Under the pieces are notes generated by a model. That model saw only the letters and a list, made by a program, of their open reading frames with translations, searched no databases and had not been told where the DNA came from. A stretch of DNA of 53,530 nt from an uncultured Christiangramia sp. (GTDB taxonomy: Bacteria > Bacteroidota > Bacteroidia > Flavobacteriales > Flavobacteriaceae), in the NCBI RefSeq assembly GCF_913046405.1, contig NZ_CAJWRQ010000007.1, forward strand, positions 1 to 53,530. The letters are read 5' to 3'. Below are positions 38,193-48,843 of this stretch, piece by piece (positions within the stretch are counted from its first letter, which is position 1; every line of letters starts with the position of its first letter). The position numbers were made by a program, and so were the translations under genes.

Positions 38193-39092
38193 ATGACACA
38201 AAAGCTAAAAGCAGTCTCTTTTGGAGAAATTTTATATGATATTTTCCCTAATTCAGAAAAAATTGGGGGAGCACCTTTAAATGTTGCTTCCCGCCTAAGC
38301 GCCAACGGAATTGACACCTCGATGATTAGTAGTGTTGGCCAGGATGAAAAGGGAAAAAATTTATTGGAATACCTAAAATCCAGAAAAATAGATCATTCTT
38401 TAGTTGCTAAAACTCCAGATTTCCCTACCGGTGTAGTAAATGTAGAGCTCGATAAAAATGGTTCAGCTTCTTATACTATCGAATATCCTGCTGCATGGGA
38501 TAAAATCGATATTTCTGAAAATATGATCGAAAAAGTAAATACTTCAGATGCTTTTATCTTCGGAAGTTTGGTTTGTCGCGATCAAAAAAGCAGAGAGACC
38601 TTAAATGAATTACTCCAATATGCAAAATTCTCTGTTTTCGACATCAATCTAAGACCACCGCATTACAAAAAAGAAGTTTTAGAAGACCTTATTTTAAAAG
38701 CTGATTTCATTAAATTTAATGACGACGAATTATATGAGATCGCGGCGATGTTCGACTCGCCTTTCCACTCGCTGGAGCAAAACCTCAGCTACATGGCTAA
38801 AATCACTAATGCAAAAACCATCTGTGTAACCAAAGGCAGTCATGGTGCCGTTCTTTTTACTGAAGGAAAATTATACTACAACAGCGGTTATAAAATAAAA
38901 GTAGCAGATACCGTGGGAGCCGGTGATAGCTTTTTAGGATCATTGATTTCAAAATTATTACAAAAAGAAGCGCCTCAAAAAGCATTGAATTATGCCTGCG
39001 CGATTGGCGCCCTGGTGGCCTCGCAAGAAGGTGCAAATCCTAAATTTTATGCTGAAGAAATTGAAAAGTTTATGTTTCCTGATGCGGAATAG
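38193..39092 (+). CDS. PfkB family carbohydrate kinase, probable fructokinase
   Basis: Ribokinase-fold sugar kinase, 299 residues. N-terminal sugar-binding IGGAPLNVASRLSANG (24-39) and C-terminal anion hole and base DTVGAGDSF with Asp245. Context with a GH32 fructosidase points to fructose as substrate, giving fructose-6-phosphate for glycolysis; the sequence alone cannot exclude other sugars. Last gene of the cluster. Confidence 0.88.
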   Translation: MTQKLKAVSFGEILYDIFPNSEKIGGAPLNVASRLSANGIDTSMISSVGQDEKGKNLLEYLKSRKIDHSLVAKTPDFPTGVVNVELDKNGSASYTIEYPAAWDKIDISENMIEKVNTSDAFIFGSLVCRDQKSRETLNELLQYAKFSVFDINLRPPHYKKEVLEDLILKADFIKFNDDELYEIAAMFDSPFHSLEQNLSYMAKITNAKTICVTKGSHGAVLFTEGKLYYNSGYKIKVADTVGAGDSFLGSLISKLLQKEAPQKALNYACAIGALVASQEGANPKFYAEEIEKFMFPDAE

Positions 39093-39342
39093 CTGATAAC
39101 CGGAGACAGACTGCAATTCTTTGCAAAAGATTTTATATCGAAGTCTCCAGTTAAGTAGCAGTTTGATAAAATTATGCGTAGCCTCCTCGCTGTTAAAAGT
39201 TAAGAGAAAAGAATCAGGAGACAAGAGACAAGACTTAGCGCCGAATTTTAAGGTGCCGCTTAAGGAAAATTTGGATTTAAAAAAGGATTATAAAATTTCT
39301 TAAATCGAAATGCGATGCTGAATCGTAGTCCGGAGATTAGAA
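39093..39342. other. gene-free spacer after the fructan cluster
   Basis: No gene; an imperfect inverted repeat GGAGAC/GTCTCC (39103-39149 area) and an AGAGAAAAGAATCAGGAGAC stretch near 39203, which loosely matches the reverse complement of the repeats at 51.8 and 52.1 kb. Confidence 0.35.
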
Positions 39343-39535
39343 TTATTTATTCCCTGGAATACGTAAGCCTCTAAAAGCATAATATCCTACGAAATACCCC
39401 AGACCCATCATTAAGATTGGGTTTAAGTTATCACCAAGTATATCTTTAAATATCAAATTAATCGCAAGCAATACACTAAATAGCGATAAATCCTAGCGTA
39501 AGAATAGTATTCAAACTGATTTTATTTTCACTCAT
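39343..39535 (-). pseudogene. small membrane protein broken by a frameshift
   Basis: From ATG at 39535 the frame reads MSENKISLNTILTLG and then stops. Shifting by one base recovers LSLFSVLLAINLIFKDILGD and, further on, a glycine-rich membrane segment (MMGLGYFVGYYAFRG) to a TAA at 39343. The joined product would be about 63 residues with two transmembrane helices. One inserted base (or one sequencing error) near 39475-39495 explains it. No family name is known to me. Confidence 0.65.
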
Positions 39536-39761
39536 AGTATACGTTTTTAAAGACAAAAAATATTTTATTTCCCCCGAATAATTTACAATTTAGGTATTTT
39601 TTATTTGAAATGGAAAATAGTAATTAAAATAAAGGAATGAACAGGAATGTTCAACAACCTGCAAGGGAACATCGAAGAAAAGCCAACGCCTAAAAGCAGA
39701 CAGTTTCAAGCTAAAAGCTCCCAACTAATTCCACTCCATTCTAAATACTAACAATACTAAA
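39536..39761. other. gene-free spacer
   Basis: A+T-rich, no coding frame or hairpin terminator recognised; no thiF is found here downstream of thiH. Confidence 0.4.
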
Positions 39762-40868
39762 CTAAAACTTCTCCCAGTCTTTCCAAACCGGTTCGATTCC
39801 GTTTTTCATTAACATGGTAGCGATCGTTTCGGTACTACGCTCATCTGAAATTTCAAACTGCTCCAGCGATTGTGGTTCTACCACATAACCACCAGGATTG
39901 GTTTTTGATTCGGCACTCATCGAGGTGATTCCTAAATGCGCAATATGATCGCGAAATTTTTCCTGTTCGCGGGTAGAAATCGATAATTCTACATCTTCAT
40001 CTAAAATTCGATACGCACAGATTAATTGTAGCAAATCGGGGTCGGTCATTTCAACTTTGGGTTCTAAACCGCCGCTAAAAGGTCGCAATCTTGGGAAAGA
40101 AATCGAATACTTTGTTTTCCAATAAGTCTTCTGCAAATATTTAAGGTGCAAAGCCGTAAAAAAACTATCGGCACGCCAATCTTCTAATCCAAATAAAGCC
40201 CCAATTCCTATTTTGTGAATTCCGGCTTTCCCCAAACGGTCTGGTGTTTCTAAACGATAATCAAAATTCGATTTTTTCCCTTTAGGATGATGAATTTTGT
40301 AGGTCTCGCGGTGATAAGTTTCCTGGTACACTAGAGTGGCATATAAACCATCGTCAACCAATCGTTCGTATTCTTCCAGATCCAGCGGTTGCACTTCAAT
40401 AGAAATATTTACAAAATGTGGTGTTAAAAGACGAACAGCATTACTCAAATAATCAATGCCCACCGTTCTATTCGCTTCCCCTGTAACCAGTAAAATATGC
40501 TGGTAGCCTTTCTTTTTCAGAAATTCGGCTTCTTTTAAAATTTCAGCATCGGTTAAGGTGCGCCGCGGAATTTTATTCGTTAAACTAAATCCGCAATACG
40601 TACAGATATTTTGGCATTCGTTACTTAAATACATTGGCACGTACATTTGCATGGTATTGCCAAAACGCTTTTTGGTAATCAGTTTACTTTTGGTAGCCAT
40701 TGGCTCTAAATAAGGCTTGGCTGCTGGAGAAATCAAGGCTTTAAAATCTTCAAGATCGGGTTTTACAGCACTTAAAGCACGCTCTACATCTTGTGCATTT
40801 TTGTGTTGAATACTTTCCAAAACCTCATCCCAATCATACTGCGCAAGTACTGTTTTAAAACTACTCAT
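39762..40868 (-). CDS. thiH: 2-iminoacetate synthase ThiH
   Basis: Radical SAM enzyme cleaving tyrosine to p-cresol and dehydroglycine for the thiazole ring. 368 residues. The [4Fe-4S] motif is Cys85-x3-Cys89-x2-Cys92 ([12 protein letters not shown]), and the C-terminal BATS-type part includes [13 protein letters not shown]. Starts inside the end of thiG (8-bp overlap), so it is the last gene of the thiamine operon. Use of ThiH rather than ThiO means thiazole synthesis by the anaerobic-type route. Confidence 0.95.
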   Translation of the reverse strand: MSSFKTVLAQYDWDEVLESIQHKNAQDVERALSAVKPDLEDFKALISPAAKPYLEPMATKSKLITKKRFGNTMQMYVPMYLSNECQNICTYCGFSLTNKIPRRTLTDAEILKEAEFLKKKGYQHILLVTGEANRTVGIDYLSNAVRLLTPHFVNISIEVQPLDLEEYERLVDDGLYATLVYQETYHRETYKIHHPKGKKSNFDYRLETPDRLGKAGIHKIGIGALFGLEDWRADSFFTALHLKYLQKTYWKTKYSISFPRLRPFSGGLEPKVEMTDPDLLQLICAYRILDEDVELSISTREQEKFRDHIAHLGITSMSAESKTNPGGYVVEPQSLEQFEISDERSTETIATMLMKNGIEPVWKDWEKF

Positions 40869-41631
40869 ATAAAAATTGTGTTAGTGGGCTACTGGCTTGG
40901 GCAATCTTACCGGTTCCGGCAAGTTTTGCTTCGTAAGCCATTCGCCCGGATTCTACGGCCATTTTAAAGGCTTTTGCCATTTGTACCGGATTCTTAGAAA
41001 CGGCAATTGCGGTGTTTACCAAAACAGCATCGGCTCCCATTTCCATAGCAAAAGCAGCCTGTGAGGGAGCCCCAATCCCTGCATCTATAATTACCGGAAC
41101 ATTACTTTGTTCGATAATAATTTCTAAAAAATCGAAGGTTTTTAAGCCTTTATTAGTACCAATAGGAGCACCTAAGGGCATTACACATTGCGTACCTACA
41201 TCTTCGAGACGCTTACACAGCACCGGATCAGCATGAATATACGGCATGACTACAAAGCCCAGTTTCACCAGTTCTTCACAGGCTTTTAGGGTTTCTACTG
41301 CATCTGGCAATAGGTATTTAGGATCGGGATGAATTTCGACTTTCACCCAGTTTGTTCCAAGCGCTTCCCTGGCCATCTGGGCTGCAAAAACAGCCTCTTT
41401 GGCATCGCGAACGCCTGAGGTGTTCGGCAATAAACTTAGTTTTTCATGCGCTAGGCTACTAATCATATCATCTTCAGTATTGCCCGCTTCAACTCTTTTG
41501 AGCGCCACGGTTACCAACTCACTTTCTGAAGCCAAAACTGCTTCGCGCATTAAACCTGAATTACTGAATTTTCCCGTTCCCGTAAATAATCGGGAATCAA
41601 AGCTTTTATCTGCTATTTTTAGTTTTTTCAT
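40861..41631 (-). CDS. thiG: thiazole synthase
   Basis: Builds the thiazole phosphate from deoxyxylulose-5-phosphate, ThiS-thiocarboxylate and dehydroglycine. 256-residue TIM barrel; Schiff-base lysine Lys97 in [11 protein letters not shown], phosphate-binding segments around [12 protein letters not shown] and [12 protein letters not shown]. Overlaps thiH by 8 bp and is separated from thiE upstream by a 333-bp repeat-bearing gap. Confidence 0.95.
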   Translation of the reverse strand: MKKLKIADKSFDSRLFTGTGKFSNSGLMREAVLASESELVTVALKRVEAGNTEDDMISSLAHEKLSLLPNTSGVRDAKEAVFAAQMAREALGTNWVKVEIHPDPKYLLPDAVETLKACEELVKLGFVVMPYIHADPVLCKRLEDVGTQCVMPLGAPIGTNKGLKTFDFLEIIIEQSNVPVIIDAGIGAPSQAAFAMEMGADAVLVNTAIAVSKNPVQMAKAFKMAVESGRMAYEAKLAGTGKIAQASSPLTQFLYE

Positions 41632-41700
41632 TTTGTATTTTTTATTCCCCTAGTCCCCACCAAAAGGAGGGATTTTATATTTTGATTTTTAATTCTGAAA

Positions 41701-41763
41701 TCAATTCATTTTCAAATCAGCTCATTACCACATCATCAAATTGGCTATTTTCTCAAATCTAAA
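41701..41763. repeat. 63-bp direct repeat, copy 1
   Basis: Starts TCAATTCATTTTCAAATCAG; identical to 41907-41969 except for one base. It lies in the thiE-thiG gap. Confidence 0.9.
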
Positions 41764-41906
41764 TACAAACTTAAATCCACTTCTCGATACAATTGCTCCT
41801 TACCTCGCAAGCACTCGAAGTGACAAGCGTTTCTCAAGAGTGACTTCAGATCTTCATTTAAAATTCAACATTTAGCATTCAAAATAAATTAGTCCTGAAT
41901 CTTGCT
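41764..41906. other. spacer between the 63-bp repeats
   Basis: No gene. It contains a CTTCTCGATAC..GCACTCGAAGTGAC stretch of the kind seen dispersed in flavobacterial intergenic DNA, and an ATTCAACATTT motif also seen near 51.8 and 52.1 kb. Confidence 0.4.
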
Positions 41907-41969
41907 TCAATTCATTTTCAAATCAGCTCATTACCACATCATCAAATTGACTATTTTCTCAAATCTAAA
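41907..41969. repeat. 63-bp direct repeat, copy 2 (overlaps thiE stop)
   Basis: Second copy, 206 bp from the first; its last bases include the thiE stop codon (41965-41967). The pair looks like a local duplication or deletion scar within the operon. Confidence 0.9.
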
Positions 41970-42639
41970 CTCTCACAGCAAAGCGATCTAAAATCTGCTG
42001 AATTTCATTTTTGGGATCTTTTGAATGCGTTAGTAAGCTGGAAACAGCCACTCCGCTTAAACCTATTTTTCGAAGTGCCTCAATATCATCAAGTACAATC
42101 CCGCCAATGGCTATTATCGAAACCGGATTTTCTTGTTTTAAATATTCTGCCATCAATTTTTGATAGCCTGAAAAACCAAGAACAGGACTCAGTTCCTTTT
42201 TGGTGGAAGTAAATCGTAAAGGCCCCAAACCAATATAATCAACTCCGTTTTCCAGATGCTCCAAACAATGCTGAAGCGTATTCGCCGTTCCGCCAATGAT
42301 TTTATCCTTTCCTAAAATCTTTCTAGCCTCTAAAACATCTGTATCTTCCTGTCCCAAATGAACTCCGTCAGCATTACAGGTTTTCGCTACTTTTACATGA
42401 TCATTTACAATTAGCTTTGCTTTGTATTTGGCGCATAATTCCCTTGTCAAAATCGCCGTTTTCAGTATTTCTTTTTGCGGCATCTCTTTGATTCGTAACT
42501 GAATCCAGTTTGCACCTGCCTTTAAAACACGTGTTATATTTGCTAAGTGTTCCTCGCGATCTTTACCCTGCGAGATATAATGCAAACAGGAGATTTCTTT
42601 TGGTAAATTCACCGGATGTTTAGTTGAAAACTGACTCAT
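41965..42639 (-). CDS. thiE: thiamine phosphate synthase
   Basis: Couples HMP-pyrophosphate and thiazole phosphate. Start at 42639 (MSQFSTKHPVN) gives 224 residues; the longer open reading to 42753 lies wholly inside the next gene. TIM-barrel motifs: GANWIQLRIKEM, LIVNDHVKVAKTCNADGVHLGQED and DYIGLGPLRFTSTKKE, and the phosphate site IIAIGGIVLDD. All key ThiE residues seem present, so this is the catalytic one of the two paralogues. 20-bp overlap with the upstream gene. Confidence 0.92.
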   Translation of the reverse strand: MSQFSTKHPVNLPKEISCLHYISQGKDREEHLANITRVLKAGANWIQLRIKEMPQKEILKTAILTRELCAKYKAKLIVNDHVKVAKTCNADGVHLGQEDTDVLEARKILGKDKIIGGTANTLQHCLEHLENGVDYIGLGPLRFTSTKKELSPVLGFSGYQKLMAEYLKQENPVSIIAIGGIVLDDIEALRKIGLSGVAVSSLLTHSKDPKNEIQQILDRFAVRV

Positions 42640-43216
42640 ATTGTTGCTGAATTTTAATAAAACTATGTATTGGATCTTCCTGTAGCCAAACCGCTCCCAG
42701 AACAGCCACACCATAAAACCCCATATTATAGGCAAGTGGAATTTTCGCTGCATCTATCCCGCCAAGCGCGATCACTTTTTGCTGGATGTCCAGGACTTGA
42801 AACGTTTTTCCCACATACCCGGTTTTAGAGATGGAATTAAAAATCGGACTCAAAAAACAGTAATCGAAAATCGATGTTCTAGAGATCTTTTCTTTTTGAT
42901 GAAACGAGGTACTCACTGTAAATTTTAAATGCTGAAATGTGTTGACATAATCTTCTAAAGTTTCCTTCAGACTTGTTCTGAAATATTCCGGAAGGTGAAC
43001 CCCTTTCAACCCAAATTCTCGTGCTAATTCGTGATGCTGATGCAGCACCATTTTAGAACGATATCCCAGCTCAAAGTTTTCTAACCAGGTTTTCAGCTCT
43101 TCAAAAGAAACTTCAGGTTTACGAATATGAAGTGTTTCTAAACCTGCATCGAACATCGATTTCAGCTGAGATTCTTCATTCTCGATCAACTTTTCCGCAG
43201 AAATTACAATCAGCAT
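42620..43216 (-). CDS. thiamine phosphate synthase-like (ThiE/TenI family) protein
   Basis: A 198-residue ThiE/TenI-fold protein: LETLHIRKPEVSFEEL, GVHLPEY instead of GVHLGQED, FLSPIFNSISKTGYVG and IALGGIDAAK. The pyrophosphate-binding Asp of ThiE (in GQED) is replaced, as in TenI, which turns thiazole tautomers into the aromatic form. That makes a TenI-like job more likely than a second synthase. Between thiC and thiE in the operon. Confidence 0.85.
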   Translation of the reverse strand: MLIVISAEKLIENEESQLKSMFDAGLETLHIRKPEVSFEELKTWLENFELGYRSKMVLHQHHELAREFGLKGVHLPEYFRTSLKETLEDYVNTFQHLKFTVSTSFHQKEKISRTSIFDYCFLSPIFNSISKTGYVGKTFQVLDIQQKVIALGGIDAAKIPLAYNMGFYGVAVLGAVWLQEDPIHSFIKIQQQYESVFN

Positions 43217-43272
43217 AATTTTAAGCTTTGTTATTACTTGAAGCTCGCAAACTTCACACTTTCACCTTTCTA

Positions 43273-43328
43273 ACTTTCTAACTTTCAAACTTTCAAACTT
43301 TCAAACTTTCAAACTTTCAAACTTTAAA
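43273..43328. repeat. tandem octamer array
   Basis: Seven 8-bp units of ACTTTCAA type: five perfect (43281-43320) with one variant unit on each side, in the 123-bp gap between thiC and the TenI-like gene. Slippage-prone; no hairpin. Confidence 0.9.
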
Positions 43329-43339
43329 AACTTACACCT

Positions 43340-45452
<2,113 letters not shown>

Positions 45453-45639
45453 ATCCTTAGATTTTTAATAGCTGTAAACCAAGGGGAATTGTCCCTGAAG
45501 AAAAGTGAGTAATTTCGTGGTAAATCCACGAGCTATGAACCGAAATTTAATTTTTACTCTTAAACCAGATTATAAATAGTAAGTCTGGTTTTTAAATAAA
45601 TCAAAAAGATTTCAGCCTGATATTGGCCATATTCGATTC
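45453..45639 (-). promoter_or_regulatory. thi operon leader between riboswitch and thiS
   Basis: No gene. Two hairpins are visible: AAACCAGA/TCTGGTTT (about 45567-45596) and CGTGG-TAAAT-CCACG (about 45517-45531). Neither is followed by a good T-run on the minus strand, so the switch may act on translation or on mRNA stability, or on a hairpin not seen by eye. Confidence 0.4.
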
Positions 45640-45729
45640 AAAATTTTCGTACTTTTTCCTTCGCAGATGCTAATCTGGATCAGGTTCAAAGGGTGTTATC
45701 TCAGCCAAATTTAATTGGCACCCCTAAAG
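45640..45729 (-). promoter_or_regulatory. TPP riboswitch (THI element)
   Basis: On the minus strand from 45729: GGGGTGCC ... GGCTGAGATAACACCC TTTGAACCTGATC ... GATTAGCATCTGCGAAGGAA, the canonical TPP aptamer with both conserved internal loops. It controls thiS-thiC-tenI-thiE-thiG-thiH by repressing in the presence of thiamine pyrophosphate. Confidence 0.97.
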
Positions 45730-45739
45730 TTTACATCTT

Positions 45740-45747
45740 CAAAGTTA
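45740..45747 (-). promoter_or_regulatory. -7 box of the thi operon promoter
   Basis: Perfect TAACTTTG on the minus strand, 10 bp before the aptamer starts, so transcription would begin just at the riboswitch 5' edge. Confidence 0.6.
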
Positions 45748-45811
45748 ACTCAAATTTTCCGGGATAAAAAAATGCTGAAGCTATAATCTCCAAAATTGGA
45801 TACACTTTTAA

Positions 45812-45819
45812 TACCTTTG
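45812..45819 (+). promoter_or_regulatory. possible -7 box for the queD-like gene
   Basis: TACCTTTG followed by C, 100 bp before the ATG at 45920. The nearest TTG upstream is too close (13 bp) to be a proper -33 box. Confidence 0.35.
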
Positions 45820-45919
45820 CTTTTAAATATTCCCTGAAAAATCCAGAGTCGATCTTATATAATTTCAGCTTAAATTTTACAGGGAAAATAATTACACAAG
45901 GCAGACTTAAAATTTCGGT

Positions 45920-46369
45920 ATGGCAAAAATCAGGATTACCAAACAATTTTCTTTTGAAACAGGACACGCGCTTTACGGCTATGATGGCAAGTGCCGCAAT
46001 GTGCACGGCCACAGTTATAAACTTAGCGTAACTGTTATTGGAGAGCCAATCACAGATACTGAAAATGTAAAATACGGAATGGTAATCGATTTTGGTGATC
46101 TAAAAAAGATCGTGAAATCTGAAATTGTAGACCAATTTGATCATGCTACAGTTTTTAATCAAAACACCCCACATATCGAGCTTGCCAAAGAATTAAAAAA
46201 CCGTGGTCATCATGTAATTTTAGTAGACTATCAACCCACCAGTGAGAATATGGTAATTGATTTTGCTGAAAAAATAAAGAAACATTTACCGGATCATATT
46301 CAACTACATTCTTTAAAACTTCAGGAAACCGAAAGCAGCTTTGCAGAGTGGTATGCAATTGATAATTAG
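45920..46369 (+). CDS. queD: 6-carboxytetrahydropterin synthase / PTPS family (QueD-like)
   Basis: T-fold enzyme of the queuosine/7-deazapurine route or of pterin synthesis. 149 residues. Zinc ligands His16 (FETGHAL), His29 and His31 (NVHGHSY), catalytic Cys25 and the QFDHATVF motif (72-79) with His75. Glu in LQETESSFAEWY binds the pterin. The presence of Cys25 and the short length favour QueD. Stands alone, divergent from the thi operon. Confidence 0.87.
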   Translation: MAKIRITKQFSFETGHALYGYDGKCRNVHGHSYKLSVTVIGEPITDTENVKYGMVIDFGDLKKIVKSEIVDQFDHATVFNQNTPHIELAKELKNRGHHVILVDYQPTSENMVIDFAEKIKKHLPDHIQLHSLKLQETESSFAEWYAIDN

Positions 46370-46417
46370 AAATCTTGATTTTCGAGACTTTTGATATCTT
46401 ACTGATTAAACTAAAAA

Positions 46418-46795
46418 ATGAATCCGATTATTCCTGCCATTGTCATCGTAATACTGTTGGGCTCCTATTTTGTGCTGAAAAACTATAACAACAGAAAAAG
46501 AGACCAATCGCTGAAAGGAAAGAATATTAGTCAGTTTCAAATTTTAGATGTTCGCACTCCAAGGGAATTTAAACAGGGACATATAAAAAATGCCATTAAT
46601 TTTCCGCTGGGCATTATCAATTCAGACAGCCTTAAAAAGTTAAATAAAGAGCTTAATTATATCACCTATTGCGCACATGGAATACGCAGTGTAAAAGCCA
46701 GCAAAATTTTAAAAGAAAACGGTTTTAAAGTCACTAACGGTGGTTCGATAAAAGACCTCCAGAAATTAATAGCGTATTCTGAAAACAGAAACTAA
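46418..46795 (+). CDS. membrane-anchored rhodanese-like protein
   Basis: A 125-residue protein: N-terminal transmembrane helix (3-20), then a rhodanese domain with LDVRTPREFKQGHIKNAINFP (43-63 region) and catalytic Cys85 in TYCAHGIRSVKAS. The six-residue active loop CAHGIR fits a sulfurtransferase. Faces the periplasm or the cytoplasm depending on helix orientation, which is not certain. Confidence 0.88.
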   Translation: MNPIIPAIVIVILLGSYFVLKNYNNRKRDQSLKGKNISQFQILDVRTPREFKQGHIKNAINFPLGIINSDSLKKLNKELNYITYCAHGIRSVKASKILKENGFKVTNGGSIKDLQKLIAYSENRN

Positions 46796-46816
46796 TCGTG
46801 CTTTACAAGTTTCTGT

Positions 46817-46824
46817 TAACTTTG
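46817..46824 (+). promoter_or_regulatory. -7 box for the LpxH-like gene
   Basis: Perfect TAACTTTG, 20 bp before the ATG at 46845. Confidence 0.45.
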
Positions 46825-46844
46825 TAAAAGTTAAGTAACGAGCA

Positions 46845-47606
46845 ATGATCATTCCCGAAGGAAAAAAAGTATATTTTAGTAGTGATAATCACTTAGGTGC
46901 TCCCACCAAAGAAGCCAGTAAACCCAGAGAGGCGATATTCGTTAAATGGTTGGATGAAATTAAAGAAGATGCCGCTGCTATTTTTTTGCTAGGTGATCTT
47001 TTTGATTTTTGGTTTGAATATAAACATGCTGTGCCTAAAGGCTTTGTTAGAGTTTTAGGAAAACTGGCCGAACTAAAAGACAGTGGTATTCCCATCTATT
47101 TTTTCATCGGAAATCACGACCTATGGATGGAAAATTATTTTGAAGAAGAACTAAATATCCCCACCTATCGCAAACCACAGGAATTTGAATTTAACGGAAA
47201 GAATTTTTTAATAGGTCATGGGGACGGACTTGGTCCGGGAGATTATGGCTATAAGCGGATGAAAAAGGTATTTACCAATCCCTTTGCAAAATGGTTGTAT
47301 CGTTGGCTGCATCCTGATATTGGCATTCCGTTAGCCCAATATTTTTCAGTAAAAAATAAGCTCATCTCAGGAGATGAAGATGCTGAATTCTTAGGTGAAG
47401 ATAACGAATGGTTAATCCAGTATTGTAGGCGTAAACTGGAAACTAAACATTATGATTATTTTCTTTTTGGTCACCGCCATTTACCTATGGAAATTAAGCT
47501 GAAAGAAGATTCTAAATATATCAATACCGGCGACTGGATTACACATTATACCTATGCCGAATTCGACGGAAATGATTTGCAGTTAAAAAAGCTGAAGGAT
47601 AAATAG
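46845..47606 (+). CDS. UDP-2,3-diacylglucosamine diphosphatase (LpxH-like)
   Basis: Calcineurin-type metallophosphoesterase, 253 residues, probably cleaving UDP-diacylglucosamine to lipid X in lipid A synthesis. Metal ligands in order: Asp14 and His16 (SSDNHLG), Asp51 (LLGDLFDFW), Asn90-His91 (IGNHDLW), His125 (IGHGDG), His210 and His212 (FGHRHLP). Cytosolic with membrane-associated action. 50 bp after the rhodanese gene. Confidence 0.87.
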   Translation: MIIPEGKKVYFSSDNHLGAPTKEASKPREAIFVKWLDEIKEDAAAIFLLGDLFDFWFEYKHAVPKGFVRVLGKLAELKDSGIPIYFFIGNHDLWMENYFEEELNIPTYRKPQEFEFNGKNFLIGHGDGLGPGDYGYKRMKKVFTNPFAKWLYRWLHPDIGIPLAQYFSVKNKLISGDEDAEFLGEDNEWLIQYCRRKLETKHYDYFLFGHRHLPMEIKLKEDSKYINTGDWITHYTYAEFDGNDLQLKKLKDK

Positions 47607-47632
47607 AAAGTTACAGTTTACAGTAAATAGTA

Positions 47633-48124
47633 ATGGCTAAAAAAATGATTAAAAATCTTCAAATATTCATCCTTTTCTTAGCCTTGCCCATACTCAGCTA
47701 TAGCCAGAAAGTCAATACTATAAACTGGTTGAATTTTGAGCAATTAGAAGATTCTTTAGCCAGAAAACCGAAAAAAACTTTTATCTATTTCTACGCCGAT
47801 TGGTGTGTGTACTGCAAAAAGATGGAGCAAAATGCATTTAAAAATGCTGAAATTATTGAAAAATTAAACTCTGATTTCTACGCGGTTAAAATGAATGCCG
47901 AAAGTACTGATACAATTAATTTTGAGGGCCAGAAATTCTATAATCAACAAGCCGAAAGCATGCGAAATGGCATTCATCAGATTCCACTTCTATTAGCTAG
48001 TCGAGAAAACTTTGAATTTAGCTTACCAGTGATCCTAATTTTAGACGAAAAATTTAGGGTTAAAAACCGCGAATTTGAATATTTAACGACTAAAAAAATG
48101 ATGGAGTTGATAAGCATCCACTAA
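47633..48124 (+). CDS. exported thioredoxin-family protein
   Basis: A 163-residue protein with signal peptide (about 1-24, ending LSYSQ) and a thioredoxin-like domain with active site Cys58-Val-Tyr-Cys61 in FYADWCVYCKKME, and a cis-proline QIPLLL. Likely periplasmic thiol-disulfide oxidoreductase. The start could be the ATG four codons later. Confidence 0.88.
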   Translation: MAKKMIKNLQIFILFLALPILSYSQKVNTINWLNFEQLEDSLARKPKKTFIYFYADWCVYCKKMEQNAFKNAEIIEKLNSDFYAVKMNAESTDTINFEGQKFYNQQAESMRNGIHQIPLLLASRENFEFSLPVILILDEKFRVKNREFEYLTTKKMMELISIH

Positions 48125-48139
48125 GCTAAGTGCATATCA

Positions 48140-48652
48140 TTATTGCGCTACTAAAGGCAGAATAACAAGCAGCTCAGTTTCAGAAACCTCTATCTGCGCT
48201 AGAACTTCCCCATTTATCGATGCACTTATCGGAATAATATAAGAATAACAAGGTTCTTCAATTTGTTCTGCCCGAATCACCAAATCGGTCGTTTCAAATC
48301 CCTCTACACTTATTTGATATTTATAAGTTTCCTTACCGCCTGCCATAAATACTCCCAAAGAATATTGAATTTCACTAGCTATAGTATTAGTTGCTGTATT
48401 TTCAATTTCGGGTATATAAACAAAATCAGAATTCCCCGAAGCTGATTGTATCGTAATAATCTCTGGATCAATACTTCCGTTTTCAAGAAGATTTTCCCCC
48501 GAAGCATCTACCAGTCTTATTAAAAATTGTGGAGAATAATAAGAGTCTAAAAGCGCATTTTTTTCCAAAGAACATTCAATTTCCTCCTCATCATCACCTG
48601 CACAACCTACCAAAAACACCAGTAAAAATAAAAATCGTAAAGTAGCTCTCAT
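48140..48652 (-). CDS. hypothetical lipoprotein
   Basis: Started at 48652 (MRATLRFLFLLVFLVGC) it has 170 residues, lipobox FLVGC with Cys17, then a run of acidic residues (DDEEEIE) as in surface-exposed Bacteroidota lipoproteins, which matches the lipoprotein export signal idea. The rest is beta-rich and of no family I know. The 11-residue longer reading is less likely. Confidence 0.7.
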   Translation of the reverse strand: MRATLRFLFLLVFLVGCAGDDEEEIECSLEKNALLDSYYSPQFLIRLVDASGENLLENGSIDPEIITIQSASGNSDFVYIPEIENTATNTIASEIQYSLGVFMAGGKETYKYQISVEGFETTDLVIRAEQIEEPCYSYIIPISASINGEVLAQIEVSETELLVILPLVAQ

Positions 48653-48718
48653 AAATCCCTGTTTTATAAATAGATACCTAAACAACTAAATAGTTGCGTA
48701 ACCATCCAAAAATAATTT

Positions 48719-48795
48719 GCGTTAGGGATTGCAGTGAAAATCCTTTTGTGAGGAACGAGCATAAGATTGTAGCGTAAAGCCCGGCGCAGGCAACG
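48719..48795. repeat. dispersed flavobacterial intergenic repeat
   Basis: GCGTTAGGGATTGCAGTG ... CCTTTTGTGAGGAACGAGC ... AGATTGTAGCG ... AAGCCCGGCGCAGGCAACG. I recall this text from many Flavobacteriaceae intergenic regions; it can fold into an imperfect hairpin. Only one copy is in this window. Confidence 0.6.
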
Positions 48796-48843
48796 TCTAT
48801 TAACCAACATTTACTACATCAATTAAAAATGGCTCGATGAGCC

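Noticed and set aside
41764-41906. Remnant of thiD or thiF between thiE and thiG
   Set aside because: No frame in the gap gives any recognisable ThiD or ThiF text.
42640-42753. Longer N-terminus for thiE
   Set aside because: The extra 38 codons lie within the TenI-like gene and do not resemble any ThiE start.
43273-43328. CRISPR-like array
   Set aside because: Units are 8 bp with no spacers and no cas genes nearby; a simple tandem repeat.
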